Notes under the pieces: generated by a model
The model's input: only the letters and a program-made list of their open reading frames with translations
What the model was told of the DNA's origin: nothing
Databases searched by the model: none
DNA from: Streptomyces sp. S.PNR 29
GTDB taxonomy: Bacteria > Actinomycetota > Actinomycetes > Streptomycetales > Streptomycetaceae
Direction: 5' to 3'
Assembly: GCF_030386795.1 (NCBI RefSeq)
Contig: NZ_JANUQM010000005.1
Coordinates: forward strand, 186,001 to 250,000
Length of the DNA: 64,000 bases
Translations under genes and position numbers: made by a program
Shown here: one piece after another, positions 16,138 to 25,244 of the stretch
Position numbering within the stretch: the first letter of the stretch is position 1
How the letters are laid out: each line of letters starts with the position of its first letter

Positions 16138-17061
16138 ATGAGCTCCCCCACTGGGCCCGCGTCCGGCCTGCCAGTACGAATGCCGCGCCCCCGCCAGCCC
16201 GGACGGCACCGCCGTCCCGAACCCGTGGTGGCTCCTGAGGGCGCGCCCGCGCTCGTCCTCGCGGTGCCGGGCACGCCCAGCAGCGCCACGCGCGGCCTCG
16301 CCGAGGAGGTCGTGAGCATCGCCCGCTCCGAGCTGCCGGGCCTCGACGCCCGGATCGGGTACCTCGACGGGGACGACACCGAGTTCCCCTCGCTGACGTC
16401 CGAACTCACGCGTGCCGCCGCGGAACGCACCGCCCGCTTCGAGCAGGCGCGCGCCGCCGGTATGGACGTCAAGGAGCCCGACGGTCCCGTCGCCGTGGTC
16501 GTGCCGCTGCTCGCCGGCCCGGACAGCGCCCTGCTGCGCCAGGTCCGCCAGGCCGTGATGGACAGCCGCGTCGCGGCCGAACTGACCGATGTGCTCGGCC
16601 CGCACCCGCTGCTCGCCGAGGCGCTGCACGTGCGGCTCTCCGAGGCCGGTCTGGCCCGCGCCGACCGCGCCCGTCTGTTCACCGTGGCGACCGCCGCGGA
16701 CGGCATCATCCTGGCCTCCGTGGGCGGCGACGAGGCCGTGCAGGCGGCCGGGATCACCGGCATGCTGCTCGCCGCGCGCCTCGCCGTGCCGGTGATGGCG
16801 GCCGCCCTGGACCAGGAGGGCTCGATCGCGTCCGTGGCCGAGCAGCTGCGGTCCTCGGGCTCGCAGCAGCTGGCGCTGGCCCCGTACCTGATCGGCCCCG
16901 AGATCGAGGCGGCCCTGATCGAGGAGGCGGCCAAGGAGGCGGCCTGCCCCGCCGCCGAGGCGCTCGGCCCGTACCCGGCCATCGGCAAGCTCGCCCTGGC
17001 CAAGTACACGACGGCGCTGGGCATCACCCCGCAGCAGCCGCAGGGCGCGCCGGTCCGCTGA
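16138..17061 (+). CDS. CbiX/sirohydrochlorin-chelatase-like protein
   Basis: Predicted CbiX-like protein with two half-domains. The first begins ALVLAVPGTPSSATRGLAEE (about residue 38) where authentic chelatases have a metal-binding His in a HGS motif. Here that position reads PGT, so the canonical His is absent. Downstream parts include PVAVVVPLLAGPDSALLRQV and VLGPHPLLAEALHVRLSEAGL, typical of CbiX chelatase domains. The 307 residues start with a Pro/Arg-rich tail of about 35 residues. Actinobacteria commonly encode such proteins away from cobalamin or siroheme genes; none lies nearby here. Chelatase activity is therefore uncertain. Confidence 0.65.
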   Translation: MSSPTGPASGLPVRMPRPRQPGRHRRPEPVVAPEGAPALVLAVPGTPSSATRGLAEEVVSIARSELPGLDARIGYLDGDDTEFPSLTSELTRAAAERTARFEQARAAGMDVKEPDGPVAVVVPLLAGPDSALLRQVRQAVMDSRVAAELTDVLGPHPLLAEALHVRLSEAGLARADRARLFTVATAADGIILASVGGDEAVQAAGITGMLLAARLAVPVMAAALDQEGSIASVAEQLRSSGSQQLALAPYLIGPEIEAALIEEAAKEAACPAAEALGPYPAIGKLALAKYTTALGITPQQPQGAPVR

Positions 17062-17087
17062 CGCGCTGTTCCACGGCCGTACGACAC

Positions 17088-17118
17088 AGGGCCCGCTCCT
17101 CGCGCAGGAGCGGGCCCT
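17088..17118. terminator. Strong terminator hairpin
   Basis: Perfect 13-bp stem (AGGGCCCGCTCCT / AGGAGCGGGCCCT) with a CGCGC loop and a following TT. It lies between the convergent CbiX-like and lactonase genes. Confidence 0.9.
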
Positions 17119-17177
17119 TTCGCGTGCGGCCCCGGCGGCCCACGTCGGCGCAGGGGCTCGCGTCTGCTGGCCCCTGC

Positions 17178-18236
17178 TCACCGGCCCGGCGCGCCTCCGG
17201 CGACCGGGCCGAAGACCACGCAGGAGGCGGCGGGCACCGCGATCGAGCCGCCGCGGCTCGGCAGACCGGTGTCCGGATCGACGGTGAACCACGTGACGTC
17301 CCCGGAGCGCTCGTTCGCCGCGTACAGGAAGCCGTCGGACTCGGCGATCGCCCGCGGCCAGTGGCCGCCGCAGGGGACCGTTCCGGCCAGCCTCAGTTCC
17401 TCCCCTTCGACCACGAGCACGGACAGGACGTCCTCGCCGCGGGTCGCGGTCCACACGAAGCGGCCGTCGGGCGAGACGACGATGCCCGACGGGTAGGCGT
17501 GGCCGGCCGGGGCACCGGACAGGACCGCGGTCTCGGTGAGCGGCTGCAGTGAGCCGTCGGCGGCGTTCCAGCGGCAGACGGTGACGGTCGGCGCGAGTTC
17601 GTTGAGCACGTACGCGTACGAACCGCCCGGGTGGAAGGCCAGGTGCCGCGGGCCCGAGCCGGGGCGCAGCGCGTTCTCCCGGTGTACGGCGAGGGCGCCG
17701 TCGGTCAGCGTGCACACCCGCACCGAGTCGGTGCCGAGGTCGACGCCGACCGCCCACCGCCCGCTCGGGTCGGGCTGCACCTGGTGGGCGTGGGGGCCCT
17801 GCTGCCGTGGCACGTGCGGGCCCGTGCCGGAGTGCTGGAGCACGCCGGACGCGGCCCGTGCGAGGGTGCCGTCGGAGCGGACGGGCACGGCGGTGACGCT
17901 GCCGGAGCCGTAGTTCGCGGTCAGGATGTGCCCGGCGAACAGGCTGAGGTGTGTGGGCCCGCTGCCGTCGACCGGCACGGGCCGTCCGGCCGGCTCCAGC
18001 CTGTCCTCGGTCACCCGGTACGCGGCCACCGCGCCCTCGGCCGTCTCACTGACCGCGTAGAGCGTGTCCCCGTCGGGCGACAGGGCCAGGTAGGAGGGGT
18101 CTGGCAGGTTGTTCACACTGCTCAGGACGGTCAGGGCACCGCTGTCCGGGGCGACGGCCGCCATCACGATCCCGGGCCCTCCGGCCGCCGTGAACGATCC
18201 GATGAACGCTCGCCGTCGCATGTCGCCGCCTGCCAC
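17178..18236 (-). CDS. Lactonase-family seven-bladed beta-propeller protein
   Basis: Protein of the 6-phosphogluconolactonase/YbhE-type propeller family. It begins AFIGSFTAAGGPGIVMA and contains PSYLALSPDGDTLYAVSE, SGPTHLSLFAGHILTANYGSG, GPRHLAFHPGGSYAYVLNE and AYPSGIVVSPDGRFVWTA, the repeated blade motifs of the group. No signal peptide is evident. The 352-residue length is typical. GTG 18236 is used because GGGGA lies a few bases upstream; ATG 18221 is an alternative five codons in. It stands alone on the minus strand between a terminator and the FUSC gene. The lactone substrate cannot be told from sequence. Confidence 0.8.
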   Translation of the reverse strand: MAGGDMRRRAFIGSFTAAGGPGIVMAAVAPDSGALTVLSSVNNLPDPSYLALSPDGDTLYAVSETAEGAVAAYRVTEDRLEPAGRPVPVDGSGPTHLSLFAGHILTANYGSGSVTAVPVRSDGTLARAASGVLQHSGTGPHVPRQQGPHAHQVQPDPSGRWAVGVDLGTDSVRVCTLTDGALAVHRENALRPGSGPRHLAFHPGGSYAYVLNELAPTVTVCRWNAADGSLQPLTETAVLSGAPAGHAYPSGIVVSPDGRFVWTATRGEDVLSVLVVEGEELRLAGTVPCGGHWPRAIAESDGFLYAANERSGDVTWFTVDPDTGLPSRGGSIAVPAASCVVFGPVAGGAPGR

Positions 18237-18316
18237 CGCTGTCCCCTCTCGCCGTGTGCCGTCCGGGGCGACGGTAGCAGCCGAGGTCTAGACCAAGCCC
18301 TCCGGCCCAAGGGGCG

Positions 18317-19810
18317 TCAGGCCCCGACCAGCGGCGACCCCGAGGGAGACCGCAGGGGCGCGGCGAGTTCCGCCAGGGCCCGCTCCAGGCCGTGGAGGTG
18401 GGCCAGCGCGGGTTCGGCCGCGGAGGCGTGGCCGGGCTGGACGGAGACGGTCCCTCCGCCGGTGAGCGCCTCGACCGCGGTCTCCACGCGCCAGCAGGCG
18501 GCGGCGAGGCGCGCGTCGTGCGAGGCCTCCGGGTCGGCGGCCACGGCGACCAGCCCGCGGATCTCCCGGGCGCAGTCGTCGAGCAGGGCGAGCACCCGGC
18601 GGGCACGCCGCTTGCGGCCGAGCATGGGGTTCAGCGGGTGCACCAGCGGGGCGACCGAGAGCCGTACCCGCCCGAGCAGCTGCTCCAGTTCGGCGACCCG
18701 CGGCGCCGGGTCGGCGCCCTCGGCCCCCGCGAGGCGGGCGGCGGTCTCGGCGGTGCAGGCGTGGACGCAGCGCAGGGCCCGCTGGATCCAGGCGTCGGTG
18801 ACGGCGTGGGTGGTGACGGGAAGCACGAGGATCACGGCCAGCGCGGCGCCGAGCGCCCCCACGCCGGTCTCCGCGAGCCGCAGGGCGAGCAGGCCGGGGC
18901 TGAGCACGCCCAGCAGGCCGTAGAGCAGCTCGGCGAGCAGCGTCACGCAGAGCATCATCCAGGTGTAGGACACGGCGGCCGTGTAGAAGATGCCGAAGAC
19001 ACAGGCGGCGACGAGGACGGCCGTCGGAAGGGGCGCCCCGTGCAGGGGGACGGCCACGAGCAGGCCGAGGCCGATGCCGATGACCGTGCCGAGGACGCGG
19101 CGGAAGCCGCGGACCAGGGTCTCGCCTCGCGAGGTGGTGTTGACGAAGATCCACCAGGTGGCGCCGACGGCCCAGTACCAGCGCTGCCCGGAGATCAGCT
19201 GGCCCACGACGAGGGCGAAGCCCGCCCCGGCGGTCGCCTGGACGGCCTGGCGGGTGGTCACGCGGGCCAGGCCGGTGCCGCCCGGCGGGGCGGGTACGGC
19301 GGCCGGGGGCAGGCGGCGCTCGTAGCACCACAGCCCGAAGCGGACCGCCGAGGCGGCGAGCACGGACAGCAGGACGGCGGCGTACAGCTCGGGCAGCTGG
19401 TCGGTGGTCGCGTGCAGGAACTGCGCCACGAAGAAGGTCATGAACGCGAACACGCCGAGGCTGTGTCCGCGCGGGCCCCAGCGGCGTGCGTACACGCCCG
19501 CGCCGACCACGGCGAGGAAGGTGAGGTCCCGCGCCACCGGGTGGTCGTGCAGTTCGGCCGCGGCGGCGAGCACGGGCAGGCCGACGGCCGGCAGCAGCGC
19601 GGTGGTGACCGCCTGCCCGCGGACCGTGGCGTCGGTGACGGTGAACAGGGCGAGCAGCGCGGCGAGCCCGCCGGTGACGGCGCCCACGAGGGAGTGTCCG
19701 GCGAGAGAGCAGACGACGACGGCCAGCCCGATGCCGAGGACGGCCCGCATGGCGAAGCGCAACCGCGCCCGCCCTGGGTCCGAAGCCACGAACACCCTCT
19801 TCAGCACCAC
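18317..19810 (-). CDS. FUSC-family aromatic acid exporter-like membrane protein
   Basis: Integral membrane protein of the fusaric-acid-resistance/aromatic-acid exporter family. Two clusters of five or six hydrophobic helices (about residues 20-150 and 190-320) flank a charged linker. The second contains the FUSC signature GQRWYWAVGATWWIFVNTTSRGETLVRGFRR region, and a cytoplasmic helical domain follows to residue 497. The gene starts with tandem GTG codons near 19810. It is divergent from the AsnC-type regulator across an 11/12-match inverted repeat, suggesting that this regulator controls the exporter. Substrates in this family are aromatic carboxylates or siderophore-like acids; none can be assigned here. 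Confidence 0.85.
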   Translation of the reverse strand: MVLKRVFVASDPGRARLRFAMRAVLGIGLAVVVCSLAGHSLVGAVTGGLAALLALFTVTDATVRGQAVTTALLPAVGLPVLAAAAELHDHPVARDLTFLAVVGAGVYARRWGPRGHSLGVFAFMTFFVAQFLHATTDQLPELYAAVLLSVLAASAVRFGLWCYERRLPPAAVPAPPGGTGLARVTTRQAVQATAGAGFALVVGQLISGQRWYWAVGATWWIFVNTTSRGETLVRGFRRVLGTVIGIGLGLLVAVPLHGAPLPTAVLVAACVFGIFYTAAVSYTWMMLCVTLLAELLYGLLGVLSPGLLALRLAETGVGALGAALAVILVLPVTTHAVTDAWIQRALRCVHACTAETAARLAGAEGADPAPRVAELEQLLGRVRLSVAPLVHPLNPMLGRKRRARRVLALLDDCAREIRGLVAVAADPEASHDARLAAACWRVETAVEALTGGGTVSVQPGHASAAEPALAHLHGLERALAELAAPLRSPSGSPLVGA

Positions 19811-19898
19811 TTACCGGCCCCCTTCTCGCACATCGGCATGAAAAAGGCGCCGCGGGTATCCGCAGCGCCATCGACGCTCCTATGAGAGCATCACTGCT

Positions 19899-19939
19899 GC
19901 CAGTGGCTCAAGTGAGTGCTCATCGACTGAGCCATTGGC
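19899..19939. promoter_or_regulatory. Divergent operator between FUSC and AsnC genes
   Basis: GCCAGTGGCTCA (19899-19910) and TGAGCCATTGGC (19928-19939) form an inverted repeat with 11 of 12 matches and a 17-base gap. Arm centres are 29 bases apart, close to three helical turns. It lies 88 bases from the FUSC start and 72 bases from the AsnC-type start. Confidence 0.6.
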
Positions 19940-20011
19940 ACAGCATCGGCCCTCCGGAGGCTGTCCGGGGAGAGCCAACGGACCGATCGACCACCGAGGA
20001 GGCCGCGCGCG

Positions 20012-20488
20012 ATGGCCGTGGACGAGCTCGACACCCGCATCCTGCGGCTGCTGCTGGAGCAGCCGCGCACGAGCGTGCGGGAGTACGCCCGCATCCTCGG
20101 GGTGGCCCGCGGCACGGTCCAGGCCCGCCTCGACCGGCTGGAACGGGACGGTGTGATCACCGGTACGGGCCCCACCCTCTCCCCCGCCGCGCTCGGCCAC
20201 CCGGTGCAGGCCTTCGTGCACATCGAGGTCACCCAGGGCCACCTGGACGACGTGGGGGACGCGCTCGCCGGAGTCCCGGAGATCGTCGAGGCGTTCTCCA
20301 TCACGGGCGGCGGGGATCTGCTGACCCGGCTCGTGGCGCGCGACAACGCCCACCTGGAGGACGTGATCCAGAAGCTGATCAGCCTGCCCGGCGTGGTCCG
20401 CACCCGTACCGAGGTGGCGCTGCGGGAGCGTGTCCCGTACCGGCTGCTGCCGCTGGTGGAGTCGATCGGCCGCGCCGCCCGGAAATGA
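20012..20488 (+). CDS. Lrp/AsnC-family transcriptional regulator
   Basis: Compact DNA-binding regulator of 158 residues. The N-terminal helix-turn-helix is DELDTRILRLLLEQPRTSVREYARILGVARGTVQARLDRLERDGVI in landmark form (residues 4-49), and the C-terminal RAM ligand-binding domain spans about residues 65-140 (VQAFVHIEV, GGGDLLTRLVARDNAHLEDV). ATG 20012 has GAGGAGG about nine bases upstream. It is divergent from the FUSC exporter with a shared inverted repeat and probably senses an amino acid or aromatic acid. The downstream HAD gene starts 64 bases later and could be co-transcribed. Confidence 0.88.
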   Translation: MAVDELDTRILRLLLEQPRTSVREYARILGVARGTVQARLDRLERDGVITGTGPTLSPAALGHPVQAFVHIEVTQGHLDDVGDALAGVPEIVEAFSITGGGDLLTRLVARDNAHLEDVIQKLISLPGVVRTRTEVALRERVPYRLLPLVESIGRAARK

Positions 20489-20552
20489 ACCGGGCGCATC
20501 GCCCCGGAACCGGCCGCCCTGCCCGTGAATGATCTTTGACATGCTGGGGCGC

Positions 20553-21245
20553 ATGAGCACTCTCGGCGGAATCTCGGTCATCTTCGATCTCGACGGAACG
20601 CTCGTGGACAGCGAGCCGAACTACTACGAAGCAGGCCGACGGACCCTCGCCGCATACGGCGTCCGGGACTTCAGCTGGGAGGACCACGAGGGGTACGTCG
20701 GCATCAGCGCGCGCGAGACGGTGGCCGACTGGAAGGCGCGGTACGGTCTGCGGCCCCCCGTGGAGCAGCTGCTCGCCGTCAAGAACCGCCACTATCTGGA
20801 ACTGGCCCGCGCCTCCACCCGCGTCTATCCGGAGATGGGGAAGTTCGTCGAGCTGCTGGCGACCGAGGGTGTCCCCATGGCCGTGGCCTCCGGTTCGTCG
20901 CCGGAGGCCATCGAGACGATCCTCACCTGCACGGGCCTGGACGCCTTCTTGCGCACCGTCGTCTCGGCCGACGAAGTGACGCACGGCAAGCCCGCCCCCG
21001 ACATCTTCCTGGAGGCCGCCCGCCGTCTCGACGCGGCTCCGGCCGACTGCGTGGTGCTGGAGGACGCCGCTCCGGGCGCCGCCGCCGCGCACGCGGCCGG
21101 GATGAGGTGCATCGCGGTCCCGTATGTCGCCGAACAGGCCGACGACCCGGAGTTCGCCACCGCCGGTCTCCTGCTGCGGGGCGGCCAGCGGGAGTTCACG
21201 GCGCGCGGTGCGTACGACTGGCTGGTGCGCTCGGCCGGGTCGTGA
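20553..21245 (+). CDS. HAD-superfamily phosphatase, beta-phosphoglucomutase-like
   Basis: Magnesium-dependent hydrolase with the four HAD motifs: FDLDGTLVDSEPNYYEAG (nucleophile and acid Asp, near residue 11), MAVASGSSPEAI (Ser), HGKPAPDIFLEAARRL (Lys) and VVLEDAAPGAAAAHAAGM (acidic motif 4). The helical cap after motif I (YVGISARETVADWK) places it with sugar-phosphate phosphatases and beta-phosphoglucomutases (subfamily IA). The start could be ATG 20529, 20541 or 20553; the last is used because homologous sequence begins there. The product has 230 residues. The phosphate substrate is unknown. Confidence 0.85.
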   Translation: MSTLGGISVIFDLDGTLVDSEPNYYEAGRRTLAAYGVRDFSWEDHEGYVGISARETVADWKARYGLRPPVEQLLAVKNRHYLELARASTRVYPEMGKFVELLATEGVPMAVASGSSPEAIETILTCTGLDAFLRTVVSADEVTHGKPAPDIFLEAARRLDAAPADCVVLEDAAPGAAAAHAAGMRCIAVPYVAEQADDPEFATAGLLLRGGQREFTARGAYDWLVRSAGS

Positions 21246-21307
21246 CCGGAGCGGCTCCGGGCAGGTACACGTACGGGTAGAGGTACAGGCCGTCTTGGAG
21301 GACTCCC

Positions 21308-24300
21308 ATGGGTGCTGCCGCTGTGCTCGTCGCCAATCGCGGGGAGATCGCCGTGCGCGTGCTGCGCGCCGCGTCGGAGGCCGGGATGCGCACGGTCGCG
21401 GTGTACGCGGAGGGCGACGAGACGCACACCCGGGCGGCCGACGAGGCCGTGCCGGTCAGCGGTTACCTCGACGCGGACGCGCTGCTCGCGGTCGCCCGGA
21501 GCACGGGCTGCGGCTTCCTGCACCCCGGCTACGGGTTCCTGAGCGAGGACGCGGGGTTCGCGCGGCGGTGCGCGGAGGCGGGGATCGTCTTCGTCGGGCC
21601 CTCGCCCGAGGTGCTGGAGGTCTTCGGGGACAAGGCCCGGGCGCGGGATCTCGCCGTGGCGGTGGGGGTGCCGGTGCTGCCGGGCACCCGTGGAGCCACG
21701 GGGCGGGAGGAAGCCCGGGCGTTCCTGGCCGGCGGCCCCGTCATGATCAAGGCGGTGAGCGGGGGCGGCGGGCGCGGTATGCGGATCGTGCGGTGTGCCG
21801 AGGAGCTGGACGAGGCCTGGGAGCGGTGCGCGTCGGAGGCTCGTCACGGATTCGGCCGGGACGAGTTGTACGTGGAGCGGCTGCTGGAGGGGGCCCGGCA
21901 CGTCGAGGTGCAGATCGTCGGGGACGCGACGGGCGCGGTCACGCATCTGTGGGACCGGGACTGCAGTGCCCAGCGCCGCCACCAGAAGCTGATCGAGCTG
22001 GCTCCGGCACCCGAACTCGCCGACGCGGTACGGGAGAAGATCCTCGACAGCGCGCTGCGCATGGCCCGCGCCGCCCACTGCACGAGCCTGGTCACCTTCG
22101 AGTTCCTGGTCCGGGACCACGAGTTCCACTTCATCGAGGCGAACCCGCGGCTCCAGGTGGAGCACACGGTCACCGAGGAGGTCACGGGCGTCGACCTGGT
22201 CGCCGTACAACTGCGGCTGGCCGCCGGGGAGACGCTGGACGGCCTCGCGATGTCGGGTCCGCCGGCGCCGCCGCGCGAGGTCGCCGTGCAGGCGAGGGTC
22301 TATGCCGAGGTGCGGGACCCGGACGGGGGTGTGCGGCCGTCGGCGGGGCGGATCACGCGCTTCGACGTGCCCACGGGTCCGGGGATCCGCGTCGACACGG
22401 CGGTCCGGGCCGGGGCCGAGGTCGGTGTGCGGTACGACCCGCTGCTCGCGAAGGTCGTCGCACATGTGCCGCACGGCGGTGCCGACGCGGCCTGCGCGCG
22501 GGCGCGGCGGGCACTGGACGAGTTCGCGGTGGAGGGGGTGCGGACGGGCATCCCGCTGTTGCGGGAGGTGTTGGCGGTGCCGCGCTTCTGGGCGCACACC
22601 GGGGTGGTGGAGGAGCACGCGCGGGCGCTGCCCGGGGAGGTGGCGGAGCCTGTGGACGGCTCCGTGGCCGCCCCCATGAGCGGGACCGTGGTCTCCGTGG
22701 ACGTGACGGCCGGCGAACCGGTGCGTGCCGGGCAGCAGGTGCTGGTGGTCGAGGCCATGAAGATGGAGCACGTGGTGCGGGCTCCCGGCTCGGGCGTCGT
22801 GGCGGCGGTGCACGCGCGTGTGGGAACGACCGTCGGCGAGGGGCAGGTGCTGCTGACGCTGGACCAGGTGTCCGGCGCCCCCGCCGAGGACGGGCCGGGC
22901 GAGGCGGTGGATCCGGAGCTGGTCCGCCCGGACCTCGCCGAGGTGCGGCGCCGGCACGGCTTCGGGCTGGACGAGAACCGGCCGGAGGCCGTGGCGAAGC
23001 GGCACGCCCTCGGCCGGCGCACGGCCCGCGAGAACATCGAGGACCTGTGCGATCCGGGCTCCTTCACGGAGTTCGGCGCGCTGGCGATCGCCGCCCAGCG
23101 GCAGCGGCGTTCCCTGGACGACCTGATCCGTTCCACGCCGGCGGACGGCATGGTCACCGGTACCGGGCAGGTGGGCGGCGAGCCCTGCGTGGTGATGTCG
23201 TACGACTACACGGTCCTGGCCGGTACGCAGGGACTGCAGAACCACCGCAAGACCGACCGGATGCTTGAGCTGGCCGGGCAGCGGCGGCTTCCGGTGGTGT
23301 TGTTCGCGGAGGGCGGCGGGGGCCGCCCCGGTGACACGGACACCACGTCGGTGGCGGGCCTGGACGTGACCACGTTCCACAGCATGGGCCGGCTGAGCGG
23401 TCTGGTCCCGCTGGTCGGTATCGCCTCAGGGCGGTGCTTCGCGGGCAACGCGGCGCTGCTCGGCTGCTGCGACGTGGTGATCGCCACCCCGGAGGCGACG
23501 ATCGGAATGGGCGGGCCCGCGATGATCGAGGGCGGTGGCCTGGGCGTGCACCGGCCGGAGGAGGTCGGCCCGCTGTCGGTGCAGGTGCCGAACGGGGTGG
23601 TGGATCTCGCGGTCGCCGACGAGGCGGAAGCCGTGCGCGTGGCCCGGCGGTATCTCTCCTACTTCCGCGGACGGCGGGAGAGCTGGGAGGCGCCTGACCA
23701 GCGGCTGCTGCGGCACGTCGTCCCGGAGAACCGGCGGCGGTCCTACGACGTGCGCGCGGCGGTCACGGGGCTCGCGGACACGGACTCGGTGCTGGAGCTC
23801 CGGCCGGCCTTCGGCGTGGGTGTGCTGACCTGTCTCATCCGCATCGAGGGACGTCCGATGGGCCTGATCGCCAGCAACCCGGCCCATCTCGGCGGGGCGA
23901 TCGACCGGGACGCCGGTGACAAGACGGCCCGCTTCCTGCACCTGTGCGACGCCTTCGGCCTGCCGGTCGTCTCCCTGTGCGACACGCCGGGTTTCATGGT
24001 CGGCCCGGACGCCGAACGGACCGCGACGGTACGGCACTTCGCGCGGCTCTTCGTCACGGGCGCCAACCTGCGGGTGCCGCTGGTGAGCCTGGTGCTGCGC
24101 AAGGCGTACGGGCTCGGCGCCATGGCCATGATGGGCGGCTCCACTCGCGCTCCCCTGGCCACCGCCGCCTGGCCCAGCGGAGAGTTCGGCGGCATGGGTC
24201 TGGAGGGGGCCGTACGCCTCGGCCACCGCAAGGAGCTGGCCGCGATCGAGGACCCCGCCGAGCGGGCCCGGCTCTTCGAGGCGAAGGTCGCCGAGCTGTA

Positions 24301-24448
24301 CGAGCGGGGAAAGGCCGTGAACGCGGCGGCGGCACTGGAGATCGACGCGGTGATCGACCCGGCCGAGTCGCGGGCGTGGATCCTGGCGGCGCTTCAGGGA
24401 TGCCCCGAAGTCCGGCCGGGCCACCGGCCGTTCGTCGACCCGTGGTGA
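21308..24448 (+). CDS. Single-chain biotin-dependent acyl-CoA carboxylase (BC-BCCP-CT)
   Basis: A 1046-residue protein fuses all three functions of an acyl-CoA carboxylase. Biotin carboxylase occupies residues 1 to about 445 (VLVANRGEIAVRVLRAA, ATP-grasp loop KAVSGGGGRGM, FIEANPRLQVEHTVTEEVTG). A biotin carrier domain follows with EAMKMEH and biotinyl Lys near 485. Carboxyltransferase runs from about 520 to the end (YDYTVLAGTQGLQNHRKTDRM, FAGNAALLGCCDVVIATP, LCDTPGFMVGPDAERTATVRH, KAYGLGAMAMMGGS). Streptomyces more often splits these into AccA-type and AccB/PccB-type subunits, so the one-chain form is notable. GGAGGACTCCC precedes the ATG. Acetyl-, propionyl- or a longer acyl-CoA may be the substrate. 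The stop is followed, in the same frame, by the GH127 remnant. Confidence 0.9.
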   Translation: MGAAAVLVANRGEIAVRVLRAASEAGMRTVAVYAEGDETHTRAADEAVPVSGYLDADALLAVARSTGCGFLHPGYGFLSEDAGFARRCAEAGIVFVGPSPEVLEVFGDKARARDLAVAVGVPVLPGTRGATGREEARAFLAGGPVMIKAVSGGGGRGMRIVRCAEELDEAWERCASEARHGFGRDELYVERLLEGARHVEVQIVGDATGAVTHLWDRDCSAQRRHQKLIELAPAPELADAVREKILDSALRMARAAHCTSLVTFEFLVRDHEFHFIEANPRLQVEHTVTEEVTGVDLVAVQLRLAAGETLDGLAMSGPPAPPREVAVQARVYAEVRDPDGGVRPSAGRITRFDVPTGPGIRVDTAVRAGAEVGVRYDPLLAKVVAHVPHGGADAACARARRALDEFAVEGVRTGIPLLREVLAVPRFWAHTGVVEEHARALPGEVAEPVDGSVAAPMSGTVVSVDVTAGEPVRAGQQVLVVEAMKMEHVVRAPGSGVVAAVHARVGTTVGEGQVLLTLDQVSGAPAEDGPGEAVDPELVRPDLAEVRRRHGFGLDENRPEAVAKRHALGRRTARENIEDLCDPGSFTEFGALAIAAQRQRRSLDDLIRSTPADGMVTGTGQVGGEPCVVMSYDYTVLAGTQGLQNHRKTDRMLELAGQRRLPVVLFAEGGGGRPGDTDTTSVAGLDVTTFHSMGRLSGLVPLVGIASGRCFAGNAALLGCCDVVIATPEATIGMGGPAMIEGGGLGVHRPEEVGPLSVQVPNGVVDLAVADEAEAVRVARRYLSYFRGRRESWEAPDQRLLRHVVPENRRRSYDVRAAVTGLADTDSVLELRPAFGVGVLTCLIRIEGRPMGLIASNPAHLGGAIDRDAGDKTARFLHLCDAFGLPVVSLCDTPGFMVGPDAERTATVRHFARLFVTGANLRVPLVSLVLRKAYGLGAMAMMGGSTRAPLATAAWPSGEFGGMGLEGAVRLGHRKELAAIEDPAERARLFEAKVAELYERGKAVNAAAALEIDAVIDPAESRAWILAALQGCPEVRPGHRPFVDPW

Positions 24449-24451
24449 GGC

Positions 24452-25093
24452 ACGCTGCGGCTGCGCGTGCCGTCGTGGGCGACCGCCGGTTTCCGGGTCA
24501 CCGTCAACGGACGTGCGGTGCCCGGAACTCCTGAGCCGGGCGCGTACTTCACCGTGTCCCGGACCTGGCGCGGCGGGGACACGGTGAGGATCGCCATGCC
24601 GTTCCGGCTGCGGGCGGAGAAGGCGCTCGACGATCCGTCCCTGCAGACCCTGTTCTACGGCCCGGTCAACCTGGTCGCCCGTAACTCCGCCACCAGCCAC
24701 CTGGAGTTCGGCCTGTACCGCAACGCGGCTCTCTCCGGTGACCTGCTGCCCGCGCTCACCCCCGTCTCCGGCAAGCCGCTGCACTACACGCTGGACGGGA
24801 CGGAGCTCGCGCCCTTCTTCGCGGGCACGGAGGACCCGACGCACGCCTACTTCCGGCGCTCCGAGCCCCGGGTGGTGTTCGGCACCACCGACTCCGGCGT
24901 CGCCAACCCGGCGAAGGCGGACGGCACCACGCTGCTGGACGAGATCTGGGCCGGTGCGCCGTTCGGCGGCAAGGGGGCGCTGGTCGCACGCGTGCGGTCC
25001 ACGGTGGACGCCTGGGTGTCGGCCGGGCTGCTGAGCCGGGCCGACGGCGACAAGGTGGTGAGTACGGCGCGGGCGGCCTCGTACGTCTCCTGA
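24452..25093 (+). pseudogene. 5'-truncated remnant of a GH127 (DUF1680) beta-L-arabinofuranosidase-like gene
   Basis: The reading frame straight after the carboxylase stop encodes TLRLRVPSWATAGFRVTVNG, then YFTVSRTWRGGDTVRIAMPF and LFYGPVNLVARN, the C-terminal domain of GH127/DUF1680 proteins. It continues with TDSGVANPAKADGTTLLDEIWAGAPF and ends ARAASYVS, as full-length actinobacterial homologues do. The catalytic alpha/alpha-barrel, about 400-500 upstream residues, is absent. Only internal GTG codons are available as starts, and no ribosome site precedes them. The first recognisable codon lies three bases after the carboxylase TGA, so a deletion probably joined the two genes. Confidence 0.75.
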
Positions 25094-25244
25094 GGCCCGC
25101 GGGTCCTTGTGCCGTACAGCTGTCGCCGGCCTTCGGCACCGGGACCCGTACCCTCGTACGAAATTTTTCCGCGCGACGATGATTATCTCGGGCCTCTCAT
25201 CCGTACTTCCTGGCGTTGGGCCGTTCTTCAACCCAGGAGGCACG

